Shown here: piece after piece, positions 1 to 9,693 of the stretch
Layout of the letters: the number at the start of each line of letters is the position of its first letter
Position numbering within the stretch: position 1 is the stretch's first letter
DNA from: Tetradesmus obliquus
Lineage: Eukaryota > Chlorophyta > Chlorophyceae > Sphaeropleales > Scenedesmaceae
Assembly: GCA_030272155.1 (NCBI GenBank)
Contig: CP126191.1
Coordinates: 5,478,501 to 5,542,500 of the forward strand
Direction: 5' to 3'
DNA: 64,000 bases
Translations under genes and position numbers: made by a program
Notes under the pieces: model-generated
Databases searched by the model: none
Seen by the model: only the letters and a program-made list of their open reading frames with translations
Told to the model about the DNA's origin: nothing

Positions 1-377
1 CGTGTGATACATAGCCATGAGAGCAGCAGTGAGATGGGGCCAGCATACTCCACCTGGGCTGGCAAGGGGTTGGGCAGCATGGCACGGCATGGTGCGGCGG
101 CATGCAAGCAGCAGGCGGCAATGGCAAGAGGCGTGAGACGATGCTGGCAGCGGGAGCAGCATTGAGGGAAGCTGGTGCTGTAAGGTTCCTGTCCTCGCTG
201 CAGTGCTCGCCACTCCTGCAGGTGCTGAGACAGCCATGCAGCAACGCAAGAACAGCCAAAACATCTAATCACTCAAGGACCTTCTCAGCCAGGTGCTTCC
301 ATGCCTACAATGCCACACACCTATGATTCCACTGCAAGTGCTCTCTTTATGATGACAAAGATTAAAAACACTGCTGG
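1..377. other. 3' flank of torsin-like gene; nothing recognised
   Basis: This stretch lies downstream of the torsin-like stop codon. I see no frame with protein-like composition and no RNA gene. It may hold the 3' UTR of the minus-strand gene. Confidence 0.4.
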
Positions 378-3293
378 TCAGCTGCAGCAACCTGCCCCGC
401 GCCGCACCTGCCCCGCCAGCCACTCAGCCACGCCAGGCTCCCACTGCAACAGCACGCGCCGCACCGCCAGCAGCGCCGCCCGGCCCCGCAGCGCCAGGCC
501 AACCAGGCCCGGCATGTGGCCCCTCTCCAGCGGCAGGTAGGGCAGGAACACATCAATCATGCTCAGCAGCTTGGCAGTGTCCTCGTAGCTCTCGCAGCCG
601 GCGGCGCGCCACTGCGCAAACACCACACCGCGCAGCAGCGCCTCCGCTGCCTGCTGCGTCACCTGCAGTCATGTGCAAGGCGGTTTGACATGCACACATC
701 GTGATGCTGGGTGCTTTGGATGAGAGAAGTGAGATGAGCTGTGAGAGGGTGATGAGGCGCTGCAGCGGGTGAGGGCTTGAGCCACACTCATGGTCAGCCC
801 CTCCCTCAGCTTCAACGCACTGCACGCGCAAACCCTCTGCCTGCCATACAGCTGTGCAACGAACCTCCTGCGCGCCACAGCCAGGCGGTGCTTGTGGTTG
901 TGACTGTGTTTTAGTGCACAGCACGCCCAGGGCAGCTGCTGCTGGCGGTGTGTGTCCCACCTCGTCAGCGCTGCCTCACCTGTGTCCTGTCCCCCAGCTG
1001 ACTCAGCAGCCCCTCCAGCTCAGCCATGCCCAGGTTAGACTCCAGCAGGATGATGGCCCTGGGACACACACAATGGCACAGATAGACAGGGACACGGCGT
1101 GACAGCTGGGACAGGTCTGACGCAGGGAGAGAGCGAAACAGGACGCCTCGGGTAGGACACACCGCACAGCTGCCACAGCGCTCACTCAGCACAGGATGCA
1201 CTACGGCGCACCACAGCCTGTGCTGAGCATATCGCGATTATTGCTGTACTTTTGCAGGACAGCATTGTACTTTGTTTTACCGTGTTCTAGCCTCATAGTT
1301 TATAACAGTATTCGCCAAGCGGAGCTGTGGTTGTTGTTGCTTGTGCTGTGTAGGTGTTGCCCCTTGACTGTCAGCAGCACATCTAGAGCTCCTCTGCATG
1401 CTTGCAGAACGTCGCCGTTGTTGCTGTACTTTTGCAGGACAGTGTTGGACTTTGTATCAATGTGTTCAGCCATACATCACATAAGAGTATTTACATTACA
1501 TAAGAGTAGAAACGGAGCTGTGTAGGTGTTACCACTAGACTGTCAGCAGCACAGCTAGAGCAGCGCATCTGCACACACGCAGAATGTCGCCGTTGTTGCT
1601 GTGATTTTGCAGGACAGTGTTGGACTTTGTTTCAATGTGTTCAGCCATACATTACATAAGAGTATTTGCCAAATGGAGCTGTGTAGGTGTTACCACTAGA
1701 CCGTCAGCAGCACAGCTAGAGCAGCGCATCTGCACACATGCAGAACGTTGCCGTTGTTGCTGTGATTTTGCAGGACAGTGTTGGACTTTGTTTCAATGTG
1801 TTCAGCCATACATTACATAAGAGTATTTGCCAAATGGAGCTGTGTAGGTGTTACCACTAGACTGTCAGCAGCACAGCTAGAGCAGCGCATCTGCACACAC
1901 GCAGAACGTTGCCGTTGTTGCTGTGATTTTGCAGAACAGTGTTGGACTTTGTTTCAATGTGTTCAGCCATACATTACATAAGAGTATTTGCCAAATGGAG
2001 CTGTGTAGGTGTTACCACTAGACCGTCAGCAGCACAGCTAGAGCAGCGCATCTGCACACACGCAGAACGTCGCCGTTGTTGCTGTGATTTTGCAGAACAG
2101 TGTTGGACTTTGTTTCAATGTGTTCAGCCATACATTGCATAAGAGTATTTGCCGAGCGGAGCTGTGGTTGTAGTTGTTCTGAGCTTTTTAGGTGTCGGCA
2201 CACAGCAGCAGCTGAAGCTGTCATACGCATGGCATGGCAGCGTGCAACTAGCTGCGCACCACCACACCTGTTGCTGGTGATGTTGGCGCGCTCCGGGTGC
2301 TGCAGCAGCTGCCGCCACAGGCCCCGTGCCGCGCAGTCCATCTTGTCATACTCCTCCACCACCAGCAGCGACTCAGGGGCAGCAGCCAGGTGGCCCAGCA
2401 CCTCGCGCCGCAGCGCCTCCAGGCGGGACGCGCTCTCAGGCAGCAGGTAGTCCAGCCCATACACCACCTGCGCGGCAGGTCAACAGCAACATGATGCCTT
2501 CAGCGGCCGGCTGCTGATTTGATGCACACAAGTAGTCCAGCCCATACACCGCCTGGCAGGGCAGGGCAGGTGCAACGGTGGTGGCACCCCATGTGACAGG
2601 GATAAAGCATGAGCAGGATGTAAGGGATGTCAAGGAACAGCAGGATATTATAACAACTGTTCGCAGTCTGCACCACTCAGCAACCAGGTTATACCTCACG
2701 GCCAAGGTCAGCGCCGCCCCCACCTTGTAGCCCCTGCAGTGCATGCCGGGGCACTGCAGTGCTGCTGAGGGCGCCTTGCTGTACAGGATACGCGCCAGCC
2801 AGTGGTGGCTGTAAGTCTTGCCCACCCCTGGCGGGCCATGCACTGATATTACTAATGGCTTCTTAGGGTGGGGCTGGCTCAGGTGGTGGCACACTGCATC
2901 AGCCAGCTGGGATAGTGCCAGCTCCTGGCCTATTACTTCTTGCGGCAGCAGGCTGTCCAAGTTGGCGCAGGCTGTGTCGACAAAGTGCACGGTGCCTGCG
3001 CGCAGCAGCAAAGGTGGTAGCAGTGCTGTGGGTATGAAATGATGCATATGCACGGCCTAGTGCGCGTACGCATCTGGTGGTGAGGCCGCGGAGTGAGTCT
3101 TTGCACGACAACTTGTCAGCAGAAGGCCAAAGCATTTCCAGCAGCATAAGCAGCAGCAGCAGCAGCACAGCAATGTAGTGTGCTGCGCCAGCAGCTGGCT
3201 GAGCCTTCCTGTCTGCCCCCCTGGCAGCGCACCTGACAGGTACAGTGCCACCAGTCCGCCCAGCAGGGCCACGCCAGCTGCTGCTATCACCAT
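378..3293 (-). CDS. Torsin-like AAA+ ATPase, five exons
   Basis: Spliced model of about 298 residues, with minus-strand exons 3293-3233, 2995-2724, 2467-2268, 1058-980 and 662-378; every phase closes. The N-terminus starts with a hydrophobic helix (MVIAAAGVALLGGLVALYL), as expected for a signal anchor. The core follows torsin order: PKKPLVISVHG leading to Walker A GPPGVGKT, Walker B-like LLVVEEYDKMD (torsins have DEMDKM), a sensor-1 strand with Asn in LLESNLG, then IDVFLPYLPLERGHM, which matches the torsin IDYFVPFLPLEYKH block. A Cys pair sits at the extreme C-terminus. Torsins act in the ER and nuclear-envelope lumen with an activator partner. Differences: Walker A is the ordinary AAA+ form rather than the torsin-type GxTGTGK, and the second acidic residue comes as VEE. 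Family assignment is from motif order; the start and micro-boundaries are inferred. Confidence 0.72.
1230..2215. repeat. Tandem array, about 161 bp unit, six copies
   Basis: The landmark gccgttgttgctgt recurs at 1416, 1589, 1750, 1911 and 2072, with a diverged copy at about 1234. The last four copies are spaced exactly 161 bp and are nearly identical; the first two are older and longer (182 and 173 bp). The array lies wholly inside intron 3 of the torsin-like gene, antisense to it. The four similar 67-residue ORFs it contains are by-products of the repeat. Confidence 0.9.
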
Positions 3294-3441
3294 GCATGCA
3301 GCTGCGTGCGCCCTTGCCTGGTGCTGCTGCCGCTGCGGCGGTTGCGCTGCTGCTTCTGCTTATGGTATTGGTGCTGCACCTGCAGGTCTGCAGACGCGAA
3401 CTACTACTGCTGCTGCTGCTGCTGCTACTGCTGTGCCTTGC

Positions 3442-3488
<47 letters not shown>

Positions 3489-3961
3489 TGCTACAAACCA
3501 CCAATCGAGGTTGGCTTGCAGTTCTATATATGCAGAATGTGGAATCTTCAGCGTTGGGTGATCTTCAAGACCTATAGTCTGCTGTCACTGCAGGTGTGTG
3601 TGGCCACTTCAAGGTAACTCACACCTATGTGGTCGTCCTATACAAAGTTGCGGTGCGTACAATGGTGCGTAAATATCAATCCGGTGTGTGCTTCGACTGA
3701 CGCAACACGCTCATCCCGCCTTCTTTTCGTGAAACCCTGGTGACAGTGATAATTTGAAAACCCCTTTCATCGCACCCTTTCCCCGTCCAATTAATTGACG
3801 CGCGCTGCTTGTGGCTTGTTTGTCAAGTCGTCCCGCTAGCTGTATGGTCACTGTCAACGTCAGGAAGAGCAGCAGCAACACACAGCAGTGGTGATTCCTG
3901 CTGATCCCAGCTCAGCTAGCATCTTTGCTGTTTGTCACCACATCCTCTCGTTGATCGCACC
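3294..3961. promoter_or_regulatory. Divergent intergenic region, torsin-like / dolichyldiphosphatase
   Basis: About 670 bp separate the two head-to-head start codons, so both promoters must lie here. The torsin-proximal part carries CTG/CAG triplet runs (about 3400-3490). The dolichyldiphosphatase-proximal part (3600-3950) is less repetitive and more mixed in base content. No TATA box or named element could be assigned. Confidence 0.4.
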
Positions 3962-4621
3962 ATGGACATCGTTTTGAAGCACACCAGCCTATTGTGTGCA
4001 CAGTACCTCCCTGGAGACACCATAGGCAAGCTGCTGGCCTACGTATCGCTGTGCCCGGTGCTGCTGCTGTGCTTCCAGTTCTCCAAGGTCTACACGCGCC
4101 GCGAGCTGCACGAGGCCGTGCTGCTTGCAGGACTGCTGCTGGAAGAAGGCATCGCCAGAGCCCTGAAGCACCTGCTGAAGCATCCGCGCCCTGCAACATG
4201 TGACATGCTGCAGCTCTGCCACTCCCATGGCATGCCGTCATCCCACACCTCAATGATGTTTGCCTACCTGGCAATCACTAGCTGCATCGCGCTGCAGCTC
4301 TGGAGGCGGCGCGGCACAGTCACCAGGCTGATGGCAGCAGCCGAGCAGCTGGCAGTAGCAGCAGCAGCTGTGGGCGTGGGTGCCTCGCGCATCTACCTGG
4401 GCTACCACAGCAGCGAGCAAGTGCTTGCAGGAGCGCTGCTGGGCTGCATGTTTGGGGTGGTGTGGTTTTGTGTGATGAGGCTGCTGGAACCTGAGTATGA
4501 CATGCTGTCGCGCTGGCAGCTCCTGCGGCAGTTAGGCGTGAAGGACACGTGGGGCGTTGGGGAGCCTCTGGCAGTGGAGGCGGCAGCATTCTCCAGCAGC
4601 AGCAAGGCCAAGTCAGCGTGA
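3962..4621 (+). CDS. DOLPP1: Dolichyldiphosphatase (PAP2 family)
   Basis: Intronless gene of 219 residues. The enzyme removes a phosphate from dolichyl diphosphate on the ER lumenal side, recycling the lipid carrier of N-glycosylation. The three PAP2 signatures are present: KHLLKHPRP, GMPSSHTSMMF and SRIYLGYHSSEQVLAG, the last matching the DOLPP1 variant (SRVYLLYHTWSQVL). Four to five hydrophobic helices fit the membrane topology, and the N-terminal block with GDTIGKLLAYVSLCPV resembles the animal enzyme. Length is close to the usual 220-240. The ATG at 3962 lies in a good context (caccATGg); the frame is open a further 10 codons upstream without another ATG. It diverges from the torsin-like gene, also an ER-type protein. 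Confidence 0.92.
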   Translation: MDIVLKHTSLLCAQYLPGDTIGKLLAYVSLCPVLLLCFQFSKVYTRRELHEAVLLAGLLLEEGIARALKHLLKHPRPATCDMLQLCHSHGMPSSHTSMMFAYLAITSCIALQLWRRRGTVTRLMAAAEQLAVAAAAVGVGASRIYLGYHSSEQVLAGALLGCMFGVVWFCVMRLLEPEYDMLSRWQLLRQLGVKDTWGVGEPLAVEAAAFSSSSKAKSA

Positions 4622-5541
4622 TTGACACTGCAATGGCTGCAACGCGCAGCTCATACCGTATTTGCGCGGCAGGTGCAGCGTGGAGCGCATGGCGGCCGGC
4701 CCAAAAGTGATCCTGTGACAATACCCTGTGCGGCTGAGATATGAGTAGTGTAGCAGTTGCTGTGGCAAGCGGAGTTGGTGGCCGGTTCCGATTCAGATTC
4801 TGCAGATCAACGTGGCCAGGTGTGAGCAGGCACTTTCATCTATAATCTTCTCAGGCTGCATGAGATGTAAAAGAACAAAGTTGTACGGATGTGGCGATGG
4901 CATGTGATGTGCATGGTGCCGAGGCTCGTGTCAGCTGTTGCTGTCTGTCTGTTTGCAGTCACCAGCGTCCATGTACGAATCAATGTACCAGTCGAGGTTG
5001 TAGTGCCTGTGAACTGCACAGCAGACTTTGGTGCCCACTGGGTACCTGGCATTTGCATTACAATGTAATACCATGGTGTGTGGCCACACTTACAGTCTGG
5101 CATGCCAAATGTGCGGTTGCCCAGCCCTCGAGCTTGATTTGAGATAGTTACACACCGTGTGTTGCTGGAGGGCCTCCAGCCCGCCTGAAGGGCAACTGCA
5201 ATGGCACGTAGCGAATTGATGACTGGTACAATGACGCCATACCACAGCAGCACCGCCACCGACCCGCTTGAGTTGTAACAACAGAAGTGACAGTTACACA
5301 TACAACAATTCAGTGCTGAGCCCGACGGCCATGAGACCACCTGCCATGCAAGGCTCCCTGTCACTCAAACTTTGAGCTTCTTGAAGAAGCAGAGCGGTGG
5401 CGCTCAACTGCCACAGTCCCTGGTCACACTCGCACATGCAGCACCTATAGGTGCTTTAGCTAAACACCACACCCTAACTAAAACTTCTCCCACCCAAGCC
5501 CCTCCACTACTGCTGAGCAGACATGCACCCGCTCATGACGT
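4622..5541. other. Convergent intergenic region
   Basis: It lies between the stop codons of the dolichyldiphosphatase and the OPR-like gene. A 174-codon minus ORF (4840-5364) has no recognisable domain and unlike-neighbour codon use. I read the stretch as 3' UTRs. Confidence 0.4.
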
Positions 5542-7300
5542 CTACTGCTGCTGCTGCACTGCTGCAGCACTCTCCTCGCCTGGCTGCTGGTACACAGGCC
5601 GCTGCAGCAGCGCAGGCACGCTGCCGCCGCTCGTGCCGCTGCTGCGGCGCGGCCTCAACACACCATGGCTGTTGCTCGCGTGCCTGCTGTTGCCATTCTG
5701 CGGCAGCCTCATCACAGCGCCAGCTGCCGGCGCAGTACGAACCACGCCGCCATACCTGCTGCTGCTGCCGCCAGCGCCGCTGCTGCTGCCGCCGCCAGTT
5801 CTACTACTGCCAAAGTAGCCGCCGCCGCCGTTGCTGCTGCTGCTGCCGTCGTCACCGCTGCTGCTGCCGCTGCCATCCTCACCAGTCAGCTCTGCTGCCA
5901 GCACTGCTGCCGCCATGTACCAGCCTGCATCTTCATGCTGCAGCACCTTGTACGCCCACGCCAGCTTCGGCAGGTACTGCGGCCGCAGCTTGCCTTGGAA
6001 CATGCTGCTGCTGCTGCCGTCCCAGCCGGGAGCTGCACCATCCAACTGGCTTGCAGGCCCTACGCTGCTGCTGCTGCTGCTGGCAGGCAAAGGTTCGTGG
6101 CTGCTGCCCGGCTCAGGCTGCTGCTGCTGCTGGCTGCCCATATCAGCAGCCACGCGCGCACTCACCGCAGCCAGCAGGCCGTCATGCCTGTGGTTCAGGC
6201 ACGCCAGCGCCCACACCAGCTGCACCACGTCAACCAGCGCCATGCTGGGCAGACGCTGCAACGCCACACACGCCAGGTGACCCGCCAGCGGCTCGTGCCG
6301 CACACGCGCCACCGCAAACGCCTGCGCCAGCTGCGACAGCTCATGCACAGTCAGGCCAGCCAGCCCGCCAGGCTTGGCTAGCACAGCATCTGCCAGCGAC
6401 CTGAACATGCCTTTGAAGCGGTGCAGCGGCATGCCGCAGGAGGCGTACGCGACAGCAATCTTGCTGCAGGCCTTGGCATCCCAGCTGGCGCAGCCGCAGT
6501 GCTGCGCCGCATGTGCCGCCAGCGCAGAGAGCACGCCAGACTGCCGGCAGCGCAGCGTCAGCAGCCCCCATGCGAGGTTCGCCAGTTCAGCAGGGCTGAA
6601 CTGGCCAAGCAGGGGTCTGGCCCTGCGGCCGAGTGCTGCAGTAAATGCGCCGTCGTAGTGCCGTGCGCGCGCAAACGCCCACGTGAGGTTTGACAGCGCC
6701 TGCGGGCCAAACCTTGGAAGCGTGCGCGCAGCAGATCGCGCCACCTCGTGCAGCAGCAGGCTGTCTCCAAGGTTCCACAGCCGCGCGTGCGCCCAGGCCA
6801 GCACTGACAGCTGCTGCGGCTGCATTGCAGGGATCTTGTGCAGTGCTGCTGCCTCCAACAGCTCCATCAGCTGCCATGTGGCCTCGTCAGCAGCAGCGCC
6901 AGGCTGGCGGGCCAGCTTGGCGGCTGCCCAGGCCGTCATGCACAGTTGCTGCCGGTTCAAGCTGCCGGTGATGCGGCAGGCAGCGGCCAGCATGGCGTGG
7001 CGCAGCTGCTGCGACGGCTGCAGCTGCGCAACTGCAAAGGAGCTGAGGAGGCAAGGCAGGTAATGCTTGATGCTGCTGCTGCAAGTGATGAGGCGGCTGC
7101 GGGTGAGGTGCACGTCCACTGCTGCTGCCAGCTCACGTGCTGAGTCAGCCATGCCTGCCTCGTCAGCATCCCAGCTGCCTGTGACGCTGCTCAGACTGCA
7201 GAAGCTGCTGCTGCTGGTGGTGGTGGTGCTGTTGCTGCTCTGCGTGGCTGCTGCTGCAAGGCTGGCATGCTGTGCGCTCTGATCCTGTACAGCCGCTGGT

Positions 7301-7356
<56 letters not shown>

Positions 7357-9693
7357 AGCTTGCGCAGGACTGCTGCCGGTGTTCTGTTGGGCCTGGCGCT
7401 GCAGCTGCTGCCTCTGCTGCTGTTGCTGCTGCCGCCGCCTGCTGCGCACGCGAGCCGGCGACTGCAGCGCCAGCGCCACAGCCTGCAGCAGCGTGGTGCA
7501 CTCCGCCAGGCCCCAGCCATCACCAGCAGCCAGCAGGCGCCGCTGCGCCTCATCGCTGCACAGCAGCCACAGCTGTGCTGCTGCCTGGCTGCCTGCTGCT
7601 TCTCTGCTGGTGGCAGCAGCACCATACAGCACCAAGCCCAGCTCGCTGTTGCTGCACTGCGCCAGCCAGCTGCCAGCTGTCTCAGCAGCAGCAGCAAGCA
7701 GCAGCGGGTGCTGCAGCTGCAGCTTGCCGAGCGCCCACAGCGCATTGCTCACGTCCTGGCTGTTGCAGCGCCCCTGCAGCAGCTGCTGCTGCAGCTGGTT
7801 GCCGAGCTGCTGCAGCAGCGCTGCGTCCCTGCAGCTCAGCACTGCGCAGCTCCACAGCAGTGAGGATAGCTCCTGGGCCTTATAGCGCAGCGCACCCTGC
7901 CGCAGCTGGGCACTGATGGTGTCACACACGGCCGGCCAGAACTGCTGCAGCCGCTGCTGCAACGCATCCTGCTGCCTGCCGCCGGCACCGCTCGGCCTGC
8001 TGCCGCCAGCAGGCGTCGACTTGCTGCTGCTACTGCTACTGCTGCTGCTTGTGGTGCTGCTGCCGTACTGCGCTCTTACTCTCAGCGCCTGAGCCGCGCG
8101 CCGCTCGCCCTGCTGCTGCTGCTCTGCTGCATCAGCCAGCCATTGCGCTGTGTAGCTGCCACTGCCACCCCTGCTGCCGCCTGCCTCCGCTGCCGCTCCT
8201 GATCGCCAGCGCTGCTGCTGCCGCTGCTGCAGGCTGGCAAGCGCCCACATCAGCATGGACAGCTCCTGCGGCTTGAACCCTTGCAGCTGCTGCTGCGCTG
8301 CTGCCACCAACTGCGGCCACACGCTGCAGCAGGCATCATGCTGCAACTTGGCTAGGCCCCATGCCAGCATGGCGAGCTCTTGGGGCTGGCTGGCAGTCAG
8401 CAGCTGGCCGCCGTTGGCTGACAGCTGCTGCGCAGCCGACTGCAGCAGGCCTGCAGGCACGCTGCACTGCAGGGTGGCCAGCGCCCAGCTGGCGTTGGCT
8501 GCCTGGCGTGCGCTGCTGCACTCGTCAAGCCGCTGCAGCAGCTCATCTGCAAGCTGCAATGCCAGCTGCTGCGCATCGTGCCGGCTATTGCTGCTGCTGC
8601 TGCTGCTGCTGCTGCTACTTAATGCTGTTTCGTCGAGTTTTGCGAGCTTGACCAGCACTGCTGACAGATGGATGGCGTTGAAGTGGCTGCTGTGTGCGTG
8701 GTGCAGCTGCTGCAGCTCCTGCACGCTGCTGCTGTGCTTGATCCAGCCCGTAAGCTGCGCAGGGTGCTCAACGACAGGAAGCTGCCGCTGCTGCCGAGGT
8801 TGCTGCTGACCTGGCTGCCCGCCAGGCTGCCGCCCCTGGTGCTGGGCCCCCGGCTGTTGCCGAAAAGGCTTCACATTCTGCTGCTGCTGCCACCCTTTTG
8901 ATGTCTGCACTGCTGATGGTTGCTGCTGCAACCGCTGCGCATGGCTCTGTTTGTGCTGCCTCGGCTGCTTCTGGTGAGCCTGCTGTGACTGCTGTTTTTT
9001 TGGCATCGGCGTCTCATGCTGCTGCTTCAAAGGCTCCTGCTGCTGCAGAAGCTGCGGCAGCTGCTGCTCCTGCTGGTGCTGCTGCTGCAGCAGCGTGTCC
9101 ATGTCCTGCTGCTGCAGGTCATGTGCCTGGAAGTGCTGCTGCTGCACCTGCATGTTGTGCAGCTTCTGCGGTGCTATGGCCTCATGTTGTGGCCTGCTAT
9201 GGTCCAGCTGCTGAAGCAGGGTTGGTGCAGCAGCTGTCTGGGTGAACAGCTGCTCCTGCAGCTTGTTGCCATGCACAGAGCTGTAGCCTACATCCTCACA
9301 CTGCTGAACAACAGTTGCTGCAGCTGCTTGGCTCAAGCACAGCTGGCTGCTGCCATGCGCTGCCATCCTCATGTGCTGCGCGCTACTAGGCTGTGCTTGT
9401 TGCTGCTGCTGCTGCTGCAAATGGTGTGGCTGCTGTGTTCGAACTTGCTGCAGCAGCTGTGTCACTTGCTGCTGCTGCTCGTGCAGCAGCTTGCACTGCA
9501 TGCCGCTGCTGGCTGGGAATGGTTGCTGCGGCGTGTGCTGGCCTGCTGCTGCTGCTGCTGTTGTAGTAGTAGCAGCGACTGCCCCAACTGCTGCAACATT
9601 CTGCTGCTGCTGGTGCTGCAGCTGCGAGGGCCACAGAGCCAGCCCCTCATGACAGCCCTGCAGCAGCAGCAACAGTGCAAAGGCAGCAGACAA
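5542..9693 (-). CDS. OPR/FASTK-like helical-repeat protein, probably organelle RNA-binding
   Basis: An open frame of about 1383 codons with no internal stop. After a Gln-rich N-terminal third come about 14 degenerate helical repeats of the form PQxLxxLxWAxAxL, for example PQELAMLAWGLAKL, AQELSSLLWSCAVL, SQDVSNALWALGKL, PQALSNLTWAFARA and PAELANLAWGLLTL. Such repeats typify octotricopeptide and FASTK-related proteins, which bind organelle transcripts and control their stability, splicing or translation. A polyGln tract (7303-7356) and a Ser/Gly-rich tail interrupt or follow the repeats. I do not see a RAP domain or a clear PPPEW motif. The listed 5' end is only where the frame opens: there is no in-frame ATG there, and CTGCTGCTGCAG just inside looks like a 3' splice site, so a first exon with a transit peptide is probably missing upstream. 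Confidence 0.7.
7303..7356. repeat. (CTG)n run encoding polyGln on the minus strand
   Basis: An almost pure run of about 17 triplets inside the OPR-like ORF, read as Gln in the coding frame. Smaller relatives occur across the gene, for example at 8588-8621, read as Ser. Confidence 0.9.

Noticed and set aside
1617..2303. Four nearly identical 67-residue ORFs in a row on the plus strand
   Set aside because: They are the same frame of the 161 bp tandem repeat, rich in Cys with no domain, and lie in an intron of the opposite-strand gene.
4840..5364. 174-codon minus-strand ORF
   Set aside because: No domain, no neighbouring exon and no codon bias like the real genes; probably UTR.
5523..6404. 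Long plus-strand ORFs opposite the OPR-like gene
   Set aside because: They are shadows: CAG/CTG repeats keep all frames open. The minus frame alone has ordered helical repeats.
7303..7356. Regular triplet arrays as a possible CRISPR or satellite element
   Set aside because: They are simple CAG/CTG microsatellites, mostly in coding frame; no spacers and no Cas genes.
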